From assembly GCA_021234155.1 (NCBI GenBank), contig JAJEKV010000016.1, forward strand, positions 18,680,620-18,744,619: a stretch of 64,000 nt of DNA. Reading direction: 5' to 3'. Below, piece after piece: positions 21,169 to 33,299 of this stretch. The stretch is from Isoetes taiwanensis. Taxonomy: Eukaryota > Streptophyta > Lycopodiopsida > Isoetales > Isoetaceae. The translations under genes and the position numbers were made by a program. The notes below the pieces were generated by a model, which had not been told where the DNA came from, searched no databases, and saw nothing but the letters and a program-made list of their open reading frames with translations. Numbering within the stretch: position 1 is the stretch's first letter; the number at the start of each line of letters is the position of its first letter.

Positions 21169-21385
21169 TTCTTCTATTTGATAATAACCCCACTTGCACA
21201 CCAAAAGTTCGAAACATAGTCCTCATAGATGCCACATTGTAACGGAACCAAGCGCAAGAAAACCTTCCATAATAATCAGTATGAATTCCATCATTTTCTC
21301 AACTATAAACAACAACCTTATCTACGTAATAAATGATACCATCATCTACCCAAAATACATTCAATTAGTTGATATCTGCTTGTAG

Positions 21386-22873
21386 AATATGTACAGGACT
21401 GCAAAGCAGTACTAATGATAATGCCTAATGCTACTGCTTTCAAAATGCAGCCAATATTTGAAGCATGCATTTGATTTCTTGAGTATACATCAAACTTATA
21501 TTAAAAACAGATCGCTGTATGGTTTCATTTAGTTTCTTGTGTTCTTATCTTGAAAGTATAAAATAAATGTTGCCCATCTCACCTCAAGAACAGCATCCTT
21601 TGAGCACAAAAACAGGCACTAGCATAAGATGAACGTGCCTATAACCAGCATGCCTGATGGTATATATCTTCAAATCTCACTTGCTGTAACAAAAGATAAA
21701 ATATTTACTCTTGCCTCATAAATATTTATGATAGAAATCATTACTCTTGCTTGGAGAGAAGCAGCAGCAATCTACACACGTTAAAATAGCAGTCTAAGTA
21801 ATCTACAAATGTTAAAATAGCAGTCTAAGTCTGTACATTGATAAATGCAGGACATTCATATCTATTCACCAGTTGACTTTCACCATAAAGCATGCCTTCT
21901 ATGCAAGGCAATAGAAATACTTCATCTGGACAGATTAAGATCAGGTTTGAATATTTCTGTCCAATAGAATACACTCCAATAAAGTGCTATATCAAAGATC
22001 AAAGCCACATTTTGTCCTCAAAACTCCAAAATTAAATTTTTGTCTAGGATGACATTTAGTCCTTTCAAAACATCTAACCATTAATCGTGTAATGGCAGAG
22101 TGAACCTGAGCACTTAGCCTTGAAAAATCATATGCTGCTTCAAAGTGAATACATTGAACCAACATATGCATTTGCTATCTATATTTAAAATCATAAGCAA
22201 TTTAGAATAAAGCATCAGAATCCATAAGCTAACCTGAATCATTTTGCTCCAAACATGAATCCTAAATCGAATATGTATCCACCAAATGATTTTTGAAAAT
22301 AACTTCCATCCATCTAGCCTTCATTCCTTTGTAAGACCATCTGCATGGGATATGGTAATGGCAAGGCTAAATTATGTTTTGCCATCATAGGAAGCCCGTG
22401 TGTATTTTTCTAGAAAAAATCTCAGCGCAAACAAATCATTACCTGTGCATAAGTAAAACCGTGTATTTGCCAAATCAAAGTCATCGGCCATCAAATATCC
22501 AGGCTCTTGAATATCAGAGGCATCAATGATGCTCTGACTAACTGCAGTGGACAACAAGGGCTGGCTATGGCGATCCTGGCAAAGCCGTTTAAGGCAAAAC
22601 AAAATCTGGCAGTGCCATATTCGACATTCAACAGATATTTTGCGGCCGTATCATCACAAGCAGACATATTTTCGGCAGCAAATCCGGCAACATAGCATCA
22701 GGCATATCCAGAGGTGTGTTTTTGTAAATCCGAAGGCTTCAGATTGTGATGCGACCACTGTGGTCGCATGGCGCTAAGTTCATGGCCGAAATCCTCACCT
22801 GACCTAATCCACAATTAAGAAATGCATATACGAAATTTCTTTTTTAAAGATTGAAAGTTTTTAGTAAGAGGCA
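21386..22873. other. CACTA interior without recognisable genes
   Basis: AT-rich sequence. Overlapping short frames at 22372-22777 fall on both strands and show no family motif. Confidence 0.5.
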
Positions 22874-22922
22874 TAGAACATTCGGGTAAAATATTGGCTC
22901 CCTAACCAAACATTCAAAACCA

Positions 22923-23112
22923 TGCGTATATCGAGTTCGATATACGGCGTATATCGAACTCGATATACGCATATCCGGCAGGGCGCCGGAAAATAGTGTA
23001 TAAAAAAAGCGTATAAAATTAATATATAGTAGTATATCGAGTTAGATATACTATAGTATATCGAACTCGATATACTATAGTATATCTAACTCGATATACT
23101 ACTGTATATCAG
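22923..23112. repeat. Left subterminal palindrome array
   Basis: Five copies of GTATATCGARYTCGATATAC or one-base variants (22924-22970 and 23028-23108). Each is a self-complementary word with a GT/AC centre, and each could form a cruciform or bind a dimeric protein. Confidence 0.85.
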
Positions 23113-23514
23113 ATTTTTTTTGTGTTTTTTCCGGATTCTTCGGAGCGATTTCCGGCGCGTTTTTTGGAGAGAATTTCGGGAGCAGTCATACCTGATCAGA
23201 TCATGGAAGAAGCACCAGGTTAGTAAGCATCAAATTCCTCAAAGATTTCTTTACTTTTACATCTCGTTCTTGTATGAGCTCTTCAACCGTTTATTTTCAT
23301 GCTTTTGATGTGATCGTTTAGGATCTAAAAGTCAATTGATGTGATCGTTTAAGAGAGGTGGGAACTAGAATTAGGATCTAAAATTCAAGGAGATTGGTTT
23401 TATTTTTGGAAAACGTATATTGAGTGCGATATACTCACTATATTCGTATTTTGATTTTTATGTGAATATTAAATGTAAGATTAGCGTATATTGAGTTCAA
23501 TATACGTCTTCCAC

Positions 23515-23750
23515 ATGTCTACAATGGTGCAACATGACTTACACATGTCGCTTTATGTTGCAACATGACTTACACATGTTAGCACATGCCGTGCACATGA
23601 GGTGACATCTATGATATTGCGTGAGAATGTGAGGGAACATAAGTTGACATGTCAATGGTTAGATAGGACATGCCAGCATGATTTTTTTTTATGTTGCAAC
23701 ATGACTTACAAGCGTGAGCACATGCGTGCACATGAAGTGGCATCCTTAGG
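23515..23750 (+). repeat. Short dispersed repeats inside the nested element
   Basis: Three variants of TGCAACATGACTTACA (about 23526, 23560 and 23695), two of them followed by a gcacatgc..gtgcacatga segment near 23580 and 23718. No coding content. Confidence 0.6.
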
Positions 23751-23937
23751 AGGACGTCATAATGATCATTATGATAATTGATGATGTGGCATGTTAAAAA
23801 AGGCATATATTTTGATGGCGTGACATGTTAGTATTAGTAGTTTTTCAGTTGTAATGTTGATATGATATGCTTTACACTCTTTTCTTTTGTGGATTATAAT
23901 GTTATTTAGATGCTCCTACTTAGCATAGGTTAATGTT

Positions 23938-24103
23938 TTGTATCTTGATCAAATAACAGATATTCAGTTTGAGGACGAGGAGATGATGGACTCAGATCAT
24001 TCAGAGCACTTGTCCCAGCAGTCCATTGACGAGTTTCCTATAGGCTTTGAGCTTGCTGCAGAGGATCGGCCGCATCAGGTTGGGGACATCATATGGAGGT
24101 CAG
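23938..24103 (+). pseudogene. Exon-like segment of the nested element's gene
   Basis: Reads DIQFEDEEMMDSDHSEHLSQ and on to QVGDIIW, ending at a GAG|GTCAGT donor-like site near 24101. It is strongly acidic and Ser/His-rich. It is probably the 5' coding exon of the element's own gene, upstream of the basic frames at 24406-25117. No family is recognised, and no ATG can be chosen with confidence: the ORF's first Met lies in AT-rich sequence upstream. Confidence 0.35.
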
Positions 24104-24289
24104 TACCTTCCTCTTTAGTCTTAATTGATTTTTTTATATACATTTTTAATTGGCTAAATGTTCAATAATTAAAGCATTTATATTACATTGCATGAAATTT
24201 GTATGTACTTTCATTAGAAGTTTATTTATTTCGCTTACTTGTTATGGGAGCTGGGTAGGGAGGGTTTATAGTATTCTTTGTTGTCTAGG

Positions 24290-26010
24290 AGGAGAGTAGG
24301 GGGGTGGTTGATTCTTCGCCAAGTTTTATGGATTGAGCCAGGTCGTGTGGGTTCTCACCGCTCGGGTATGAGGATTACCATGTTCATGGTGTGCATCCAT
24401 GATGGTTGCACACATCTAGCGTTCAAGGAGGCGTGAGCCGGGCTTGGCTTGGGTTCCGTACACGGAACTCAGCCTGGGCGCACCATAGAGCTCATCACCC
24501 GGAGGAGACATGGCCTAGAGCTTCCATGGGTCGTCCACGTGACTCTGTCTCTGTTCGGGCACCACATCAGCGAGACTATGAGCGGGAGAGGGCCCGACGT
24601 CGTAGACTAGATCCAGAGCTCCGCTTGCGATACTCAGATGCATCATCACGATCCAGGGATGCCGCCTTAGTTTCTAGTCTAGGCCATAGAGCTACCACCA
24701 CCTTGTCTCCAGATGAGTTGTTGCAGGCCTTTCCAGATGGTCTTGATGCCTGCCTGGATGGCCCAGGTGGTGGCTCAGAGGGAGTACGAGAGGGAGACTA
24801 CTAGACCTCTTAGACTTCGATGGCTTCAGGCCCATCCACAGGGCGGTAGAGTGCCTGCACAGGACGGGGGTTTGAGTCAGAGGTGGTTTCAGAGACAGTT
24901 TGAGGAGCGTATGAGGGCAGGACGCTATCCTAGTCAGGCAGACTTGGCAGGGTTTGTTCACGAGTTGAGAGGACAGCAGCAGCAGACACATGTAGGGGTT
25001 GATGGATGCACGCCTCCACATGATGGGGACACTCATGGTGCATCAGCTGAGGCTACTGAGCGGGCCAGGCAGGAGGAGTCAGAGAGACGGCGGCTCTTGG
25101 TGCAAGAATCAATATAGAGCGAGACAGCAACTGGCCGGGAGGAGGAGGCTTGAGCTAGTAGGACAGTTGTATGGTGTCAGGCTGCATTTGACGAGGCGGA
25201 GAGGGTGAGACAAAGAAAGGAGGACGCAGAGGGGTGAGACAAGAAAGAGGAGGCGGAGATGATAGCGAGGAGGAGACAAAAAGATGAGGAGGAGGTAGAG
25301 AGGATGACACGAGATGTAGCAGAGGAGACAGAGAGGTTGAGACAGGAGGAGGTAGAGAGGTGCTTACTGGATAAGGAGATGGAGGCGAGAGGTTGAGACA
25401 AAAGTGTGATGCACCTGGGAGGGAGGAGATCATTGATCATTTAGAGAGTTGGAGGAGAGTAGGGTGGATCCCAAAGCAGAGATGCATAGAGACAAAGACA
25501 CCATGGCGTAGAGAGGACATTCCACGGATATGTTCATGCGCATACCTCCTCCACTAGAGACACTTAGAGAGGGATAATGACGCCTTCGATAGACCTTCCC
25601 TTGGCGCAGAGGGGTCATCGCCTTTAGTGACATCTTGCACAATCGAGATGGGACCGGGGGCTTCAGTACTTATCACACACCATTTCCACCACATGAGGAT
25701 GCACACAGGCGAGGCGCATGGATTAGAGACCGGGCTAGAGGTTACTTCTGTTTTGGGAGGCGGTATGGGAGGCATGATATCCGGGCATGTCCGTTGGCAC
25801 GGCCACCAGTGGATGGGCGGATGAGCGAAGGAGGGATGTGCGATATCCCCTTGATATTGTGATGCCACCACGAGCTTGAGCTGCGGCTTGCATTCTTTGA
25901 GGAGGTGTTTATCTTTGCCGGGGACTATAGGGTTGACATCATCCGCGGAGCTCGGCGTTTGGTGGATAGGGATGGTGTGTATGTGCATGTGAGATTGCAC
26001 GAGTTTCCAG
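24290..26010 (+). pseudogene. Degenerate Arg/Glu-rich protein with a zinc-knuckle-like segment
   Basis: A once-continuous coding region is now spread over several frames (24406-24804, 24713-25117, then about 25150-26000). The first part is basic (RDYERERARRRRLDPELRLR). The middle is a long Glu/Arg run typical of coiled coil. Near 25735-25830 is CFG-x2-YGRHDIRACPLARPP, close to a CCHC knuckle (C-x2-C-x4-H-x4-C) with one cysteine lost. A tail ELRLAFFEEVFIFAGD.. appears around 25870-25925 across a frame change. It could be a nucleic-acid-binding protein of the transposon or a gag-like protein. The family is not recognised and no catalytic residues are seen. Confidence 0.4.
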
Positions 26011-26070
26011 CACTGGCCATCAGGGTTGACCATCACGTATATCAGCACTGGCCATCAGGGTTGACAATCA
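26009..26070 (+). repeat. Short tandem duplication, ~36-bp unit
   Basis: CAGCACTGGCCATCAGGGTT is present twice back to back at the inner edge of the right palindrome array. Confidence 0.75.
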
Positions 26071-26345
26071 GCGTATATAGCGTATATCGAGTGCGATATA
26101 CGTATATGGCATATATCGAGTTCGATATACGCTATATACGCCGTATAATTGTATAAAAATAAACGCTTATATACGGAATTTTCCGGCCGGCCAGAATCGA
26201 AAATTATAAAAAAAAAAAAAAATCGTATATCGAGTTCGATATACGCAGTATATCTAGTTAGATATACAGCGTATATCGAACTCAATATACGCTATATATT
26301 TGTATATCGAGTTCGATATACGCAGTATATCTAACTCGATATACA
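26071..26345. repeat. Right subterminal palindrome array
   Basis: About seven copies of the same 20-bp palindrome as on the left, including variants with GTGC or CTAGTTAG centres. An A14 run (26208-26221) and GGCCGGCC (26180-26190) lie in the middle. Confidence 0.85.
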
Positions 26346-26395
26346 TTTGGTTTTGAATGTATAGTTAGGTGCCAATAGTAGCACCGTAGAACATT

Positions 26396-27210
26396 ACCTA
26401 TTTATTTTTTTTACATGGTGCTTTGTTGACAATTCATGAATTGGTTCTCATCCCCAGCTTCAACTTTGGATACTCTTTTATAGATTTTAAAAGATAAAGT
26501 AAGTTGTGTGCATGCAAATGGAAAAATGAAAAAAGTAACAATGTGGCATATAGGCAAAAGCCACAAGCATAAGGAAAAATGATTTTCTGCCAATGATACG
26601 CTCCTAACATTTTAAAGAGGCACAGAAGCCATAAAATAAATGCACATTTTCAAGTCATAGCCCCATAGGAATAATACAACTTGCATTATTTGGTCTCTAG
26701 CAAATACCAAGCCATTAGAAATGCTAGTTTCAGCGAATTTAAATTCACAGTGGTTATATTCATCACATCCACTAGCATTTAAAAAAGCCAGTGAAGCCAA
26801 AATTAGATCCAACCCATTACAAGTTCAGCAGGGGGCCTTGAAAATGATTTTTTGGATGAGGGTTTGATGTCCAATGAATATGAATTAAAAATTTATCTTA
26901 GATTGAGTTCAAAGATATATGCATTTCACACAATTTATTTCTTGCAAGAATCATAATAGATTCCCAATATATAATGGTTGTGCTTTGATCAATTTAGTGT
27001 CACCCTTCTCCTTATTTAATTCTTCTTTCCAAAGCCAAGATGACATTATACAATTTACCTCATGTAACTATTCGATATGTTTGACGTATAAGATGTTCTA
27101 TATCTGATATGCATATGAGCATTCCTTGTTCCTTTGGTATGTATGTAGTCATGGAACTCCTAGAAATAAATGTGGAACCATGTAATGTTGGCTTAAAGCT
27201 AAAAAAGGAC
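26396..27210. other. CACTA interior, right side, without recognisable genes
   Basis: AT-rich; no frame over 70 codons with a family motif. Confidence 0.5.
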
Positions 27211-27214
27211 ATAT

Positions 27215-27690
27215 CAGGTATTCTGACGAATATTCTGATGAATATAGTGGCCGAAAAAATCGCCGAACATTAAATCGAAATTTTTAGTCATTTTATTCGT
27301 TAAAACGTTAAATCGATTAGTCGCCGGTTGTCGCCGGATCTTTCATCGGTTTTTTCGTCACAAGTTTCGTCATTATCGTCTACAATTTTCGTCGGCAAAT
27401 CTATCGTCCAATTTTTCATCGGTTTTTTTCGCCGTTTATCATCGATTTTAAGTCCGATTATTCGTCGATTTTAAGCGTCCGCGTTTTTCATCGCTTTTTC
27501 GCGTGCAATTTTTACGTCGAATATCGTCACAAATTTCGTCGATGAAATTTATCGTCGATTTTTCGTCAAATATTATCGTCAGTTTTTTCGTCAGAGTAAT
27601 CATCACAAAAATCGTCAAAGGCTCACTTAAAAAATCTATAAGATTTTTCTGACGTATTTTCTGACGCAGAACAGGCATTCTCTTGTAGTG
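27215..27690. repeat. CACTA right subterminal array and terminal repeat
   Basis: Many TCGTC / CGTCAG / CGTCGA words, more diverged than on the left, end in the inverted repeat CTTGTAGTG at 27690. Confidence 0.85.
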
Positions 27691-27693
27691 ATG

Positions 27694-28885
<1,192 letters not shown>

Positions 28886-29006
28886 AGTTAGAAAAAGACA
28901 TGGAGATCCCAATAAACATTCTGGTATGTGACATATGTAACCAGCATGCATGATGCACAAAACTTAAAAGATTATTGTTAGAAAAATACATGGAGATCGC
29001 AATAAA
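28886..29006. repeat. ~110-bp tandem unit, shared with 34740-34895
   Basis: The unit ttagaaaaatacatggagat...caataaa...ctggtatgtgacatatgtaaccag...gatgcacaaaacttag is present about twice here and again at 34740-34895. Confidence 0.7.
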
Positions 29007-29413
29007 GTGGATCCTCTATTGGTGCCGTCTTAGAACAAGATAAGCATCCCATTGCTTTTGAAAGTCGTAAATTGACTCCGACTGAGCTCAAATACACAGT
29101 CTATGAAAAAGAATTACTTGCTATTGTTCATGCCCTTGAGACATGGAAGCATTATCTGATGGGATCCCGTTTTGAAATCAAAATAGACCAGCAGAGCATA
29201 CAATTCCTTCTTACACAAGCTTCTGCAACCCCTCGTCAAATTAAGTGGGCCGAATATTTGCAACAATTTGGAGTGGATAAGATCCAGTATTTGCCAGGCA
29301 GCACAAATAAAGTTGCCGATGCACTGACTGATCCTTCACACCATTCCATTATTCAGGTGAATAACTTTTCCACTTGGAAGGAACGTACATTACAAGCCAG
29401 GTATCTGACATAG
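29007..29413 (+). pseudogene. Ty3/gypsy RNase H domain fragment
   Basis: The plus frame begins SIGAVLEQDKHPIAFESRKL and continues through TPTELKYTVYEKELLAIVHA, LETWKHYLMG and LTQASATPRQIKWAEYLQQF to LPGSTNKVADALTDP. This is the RNase H region of a gypsy polyprotein, which removes the RNA strand during reverse transcription. The family pattern S.kLt..E.nY...EkElLAiV.al..W.hYL.G and the late catalytic D (ADAL) are visible. Reverse transcriptase upstream and integrase downstream are absent. The ~394-bp piece sits inside one unit of a tandem repeat, which resumes at 29401. Confidence 0.88.
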
Positions 29414-29459
29414 GACACTATGTAACCAGAATGTGTGATGCACAAAACTTAGAAGATAA

Positions 29460-30900
29460 TGTTCTGGCATGAGTTAATCATGCCAACCTTTAACGTCCAT
29501 ATGCATGTTGATATAGGCAAGAATAGACAATATTTGCTTTTGTGAATATTTTTATATTAAAATTGTCTAATAATAGTATCATCAATATATTAGCTTTGAG
29601 TTTATCAATTTCAACAGAGAAAACAATGCTTTATAAGAAATGTGTTAAATCTACTTCTAAAGACGAAAATTTGGAAAGACAAATCCAAAACTTATGCTCA
29701 AAATGTCACCCTTAGAAGTAGTTAAGTACACTAAATAAAAATAGGTACATAAATCCAAAACTCAAAATTTTGTCCTGGCTCATTGACGTATTTTAGTTCA
29801 TGATGGAACTTATTTTAGTTCTTAGTTTGGCCTTATAGAGTGATTATCGTTATATATGGTTCCAACATTGTTCGTGACTAAATATTGTAGTTGGCAAATA
29901 CAACAAACCATTTGCATTATCTGGCCTCGACATGTTATCTAAAAGTTGGATATGGCAGGTGTTATATTTACTCACAGGAACAGGAGTTCCCACATCGGCA
30001 TTCTCGTACGCGCCTTCTACTAATAATTGCATCCATCGGCATTGTCGTTTGCGCCTTCCACTAACAATCTTTGCATAACACGTCCAATGCATGTATAATG
30101 AGGTGGGTGCCATTGCATAATTCCTTATGATTATAAGTCGCACACATATGCATGATATGGTCAAATATATGCTTTGTACCTCTATTAATTGCATTCCCAT
30201 TTTCTAAACATATATAAGGCAGTTGGGTTTTTTGTTTGAACCTAATATTTTTTCGCCAGCAAAAAACTTGGGGGCGACACGTGTTTTTGAAAAAGAAAAA
30301 AATGAAAATAAGAAAGAAAATTTGAGGGCTCTGGATTTCTTGCTCTGGAAGCAATCCTCTCCTCTGGATCTGTCACAGAGCTTTAAAGGTTCAGAAATGC
30401 GCTGACGCTTGGTTTCCGGCAGTGCTGGGTCTGGCTATGGCGATTGCCCCTTCTGTTGCGTCAAAAAGGGCTATGGCAATGGCCGAATGCATGGCAGAGT
30501 GGTTGGAGAGAGCCGCGAACGCCAAACGAATATAAATCCGCAAGTGTGGAAGCAATGTGCATTCTCGAATTGTCTGCTTTCAGTTGTGTTGGATCAGTTT
30601 AGCGAATCCCATTGTGTTGTATCAAGGCATCAGCTCAGAATGAACGAGAGAGGGCCGCTGCAGAGGGCCACACTATGGTGCCCGCTGGAACGGGCGGGAA
30701 GACTCTGGAGGCTCAGGAGCACCTTGCTGAAGGTTTTGCTCCCCGCCCCCTTTTTTTTACCTTAGTTTTTTTCTTGTGAATGCTCAAAGTTTGATGTTAT
30801 TAGGTTAGCAAATGCATACGAATGCTCAAGTTTGAAGCTAAGTATTTGGTTAGCATATGCATAATGCACTGTATGTGATGAAATGCAGGACGTTATGTGG
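29460..30900. other. Intergenic or intronic sequence without a recognised gene
   Basis: AT-rich, becoming GC-richer near 30400-30750. The frames 30223-30405 and 30409-30765 have no family features. Confidence 0.4.
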
Positions 30901-30948
30901 AAGGCAGGGGACGTTATGTGAACCTGGCCTGGCAGGGGAGCAGGCTAC

Positions 30949-31162
30949 CTGCAGCAGCCATTCCTTCTGGGCATGTTTTGTCAATCTTTTTCTCTTCAAT
31001 TACTTCTCCAGCCGAAGAATCTGTCTCATCCGGTGCTATTCTGAAATAGTTCAGCCAATCCAAATTCTCATCATCTTTTGCTTCTTCCTGCAGTTTCTTC
31101 AGTGACACGGATCTCTTGAAGATCCCAATCTCCTCTTTTGCCTCCTCTGATCCGCTGCTCAT
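30949..31162 (-). CDS. Exon-like start of an unidentified acidic protein
   Basis: Starts at ATG 31162 with MSSGSEEAKEEIGIFKRSVS, continues LKKLQEEAKDDENLDWLNYF and ends CPEGMAAAG at a GCTGCTGCAG|GTAGCC donor-like site near 30949. Composition is acidic and charged, with a helical KKLQEEAKDDEN segment. It looks like a first coding exon, but no downstream exon on the minus strand could be linked. The family is not recognised. It lies on the same strand as the MCM2, TLP18.3 and RPA1 fragments. Confidence 0.4.
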
Positions 31163-31842
31163 CCTTCCACGGAGGACAATCTTCTAATTTCCTTGCCAAA
31201 TCTGTGCTTTCTTTCTATGCGGACCTGCTGGAACTCTGAAACGAAAACTCCTCCCCCGATTCATCTACCAGGGTCCCCAATTCAGGCTCTATTTAAGACT
31301 GTAAGAAACTCTAACGTAATCAAGCTTCTCAGCTTTTCGATCCTGAAGTGAAACAAGGAGAGGTGGCAAATTTGACCGTGGCCTGAGTTCTTCTTCTAAT
31401 AGAGATGCCTAGATAGGTCATGGCACAATTTACAGGACATCCATCCATCCATGCTCATCAATCTATTCCCTAGACCTATTCAGAAGATCACGGATATCAT
31501 TTCTATCAAGAAGTGAGGTTTGGAAGTAGGTATCTTTGCTGCTCTAAATAGCATGTCAGCATGCATTTCATTGCTCATTTATGAGTTCTGTACACAGGCG
31601 GCCCGATAAAATTGGATTAACCTGTTTTCAGTAGTTTGCAGAATAGCCGGATAGTCAAATTAAAAGATTGTTCATCTCGCATTGCTGGACTTGGAAGGAG
31701 ACAATTTCTTAAATGCAAATCATCACTGCTTTGTTCCAGGGTATTGCTTAACCGGCAACACAAGCGTCAGGCAAGAAAGGAGGTATTGGGAGGCGCTCAC
31801 AAAACCATGGACTAAAAAGAATATTCAAGCAAAAGAGTAACA

Positions 31843-31939
31843 ATGTCATCTCAGGTCGACCAGGAAGATTATGAGCATCCGCTGCTCAGATCAGATGTAG
31901 GAAAGCGTCCTTTTGAAGGCTTCATAAAATCCTTTAGGT
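31843..31939 (+). CDS. Exon-like start of an unidentified protein
   Basis: ATG at 31843 gives MSSQVDQEDYEHPLLRSDVG, then KRPFEGFIKSF, and reaches a TTTAG|GTATGTTCC donor. Context (AACAATGTC) is good for a plant start. The continuation past the donor reads into junk, supporting a splice. No downstream exon was recognised, and the protein family is unknown. It is on the plus strand, unlike its gene-fragment neighbours. Confidence 0.35.
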
Positions 31940-32241
31940 ATGTTCCTATGAAATCATGTTTACATTGTCCTGAAAGAAACGAGGGCCTTCACATTTGGGA
32001 TTGCAAGGAGCAAATTGACCATTAAAATACGTGTTCCTTGCCTATTAATGTGCTTGGAGGTTCTTGAAATTTTTGTATGTGATGACCAAACATTGTTTCA
32101 GCAGTAGCACTTATGATCTATTTGTTATGCAGGGATGTGTTTCAGAGAGATGTGTTAGAGTCAGAAATTGCTCTCATTGCGTTGTGAGGCTGATCCTCTT
32201 TCCAATCACCTGACAAGCATGTTAACTGCAGTGGATCCATA

Positions 32242-32399
32242 GGGGTAAATATATAGATCAAACAAAAGAACACGTACATGCCACCAACCGAACTTTGCAA
32301 GCATAACCGACATTTCTTTAGGGGTAAATATATAGATCAAACAAAAGAACACGTACATGCCACCAACCGAACTTTGCAAGCATAACCGACATTTCTTTG
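32242..32399 (+). repeat. Perfect tandem duplication, 79-bp unit
   Basis: 32242-32320 and 32321-32399 are the same sequence (GGGGTAAATATATAGATCAA...), so the duplication is recent or is an assembly repeat. Confidence 0.9.
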
Positions 32400-32606
32400 T
32401 GTATGCCTTTCTTATCTTAAATCAACACTACTAATGAAAAGGCCAAGATAATGGATTATTCCCTTGACAAAATCCCACTTGATTGAAAACAAATCCCCAA
32501 GGTCACTTATGCTTAATATGCTTAATAAACCTAAGAGCAGTGGGCTCATTGCAATTAACTGTAATAATATTATGAAACTATAAATGAATCGTTAGGACTT
32601 CGAGTT

Positions 32607-32756
32607 TTAGATACCCTCATATCCAGATAACTTGGAGAATTCAGAAACTTGAAATTGCTGGGATATCTTCCATGGAATTTGATCCCCTGAGGGTTGACTT
32701 CCATCCGTCAGACTTTTGAGATATGACTTTTCTATAATATTTCCTTCTAAGCAAAC
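32607..32756 (-). CDS. Terminal exon of an unidentified gene
   Basis: A tttcatttgcag acceptor precedes a 50-codon frame in phase 0: VCLEGNIIEKSYLKSLTDGS, QPSGDQIPWKISQQFQVSEF, SKLSGYEGI, stop. The peptide has normal globular composition, no stops and a clean acceptor, so it is likely a genuine last exon or a captured one. I do not recognise the family. Upstream exons were not found at higher coordinates before the tandem repeats at 33132. Confidence 0.45.
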   Translation of the reverse strand, partial: VCLEGNIIEKSYLKSLTDGSQPSGDQIPWKISQQFQVSEFSKLSGYEGI

Positions 32757-33131
32757 CTGCAAATGAAACATCATCTATAAGCATAGTTGCACTGAAATGT
32801 TGTTCCCTCAAATGGATATTTAACTTCAAAACAACAGTTTTTGATATGTATGTTAGACCTCTGAACCTAACAATCTTAGTATTAGAGATTGATATTGTTC
32901 CTCGCTTTTTTGGCGATTTTGATACTCAATCTTTTCTTATAGTTCATATTACCAAGCACTTCCATAGATCATATTCTAATAGTCAAGTATGCTTCACTGG
33001 GCATGTACACATCACACAAGGTTGGAATCAATAAGCGAGTTCTGAAGAGAATCACGTAGTTTGTATTCATCTAGGGCTAGAATAGATGTTCATGGCAGTC
33101 AGTTATTGAAGAGAATCACACAATTTGCATT

Positions 33132-33269
33132 CATCGAGGGCTGGAACAGACATAATTTGAACAAGTAAATGGGTCGTAAAAGAGAAATGTTCCCGGCGGT
33201 CATCGAGGGCTGGAACAGACATAATTTGAACAAGTAAATGGGTCGTAAAAGAGAAATGTTCGCGGCGGC
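33132..33269 (+). repeat. Tandem duplication, 69-bp unit
   Basis: TCATCGAGGGCTGGAACAGA starts two near-identical 69-bp units. The second runs straight into the GC hairpin at 33261. Confidence 0.9.
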
Positions 33270-33296
33270 TTGGCCGCCGCGATAAATTTCTTGTAT
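33261..33296 (+). other. GC hairpin with conserved tail, copy 1
   Basis: CGCGGCGGCTTGGCCGCCGC plus G makes a perfect 9-bp stem with a TTG loop. It is followed by ATAAATTTCTTGTA. The same block, with the same orientation and tail, is at 37000-37035. Confidence 0.8.
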
Positions 33297-33299
33297 CAA

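Larger units (their letters stand above)
22874..26395. mobile_element. Nested terminal-inverted-repeat transposon with 9-bp target duplication
   Basis: TAGAACATT flanks the element at 22874-22882 and 26387-26395. The 3,504-bp element (22883-26386) begins CGGGTAAAATATTGGCTCCC and its reversed right end begins CGGTGCTACTATTGGCACC. Both continue through TAAC..., then ACATTCAAAACCA, giving a ~40-bp imperfect inverted repeat. A 9-bp duplication is typical of Mutator-like elements, but no MURA transposase motif is visible, so the superfamily is open. Arrays of a 20-bp palindrome lie just inside each end. The interior has one splice-like exon and degenerate Arg/Glu-rich frames with a zinc-knuckle-like segment. 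Confidence 0.8.
19987..27690. mobile_element. CACTA (En/Spm) DNA transposon, 7,704 bp
   Basis: The left end reads CACTACAAGAGAATGTCTG and the right end, reversed, reads CACTACAAGAGAATGCCTG; both go on into TTCTGCGTCAGAAAA. ATG flanks both sides (19984-19986 and 27691-27693), which is the 3-bp target duplication of this superfamily. Subterminal zones on both sides are dense in CGTCAG words, as expected for transposase-binding regions. No complete TNP2-type transposase is left. The interior has short exon-like frames and a large nested element (22883-26386). It sits inside a PPR pseudogene. Confidence 0.93.

Noticed and set aside
25155-26048. Minus-strand ORFs rich in Ser/Pro/Leu
   Set aside because: Antisense of the Glu/Arg-rich coding stretch of the nested element.
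26062-26334. ORFs with repeated YAVY/RYTAYIELDI peptides
   Set aside because: Translation of the palindrome array; symmetrical on both strands.
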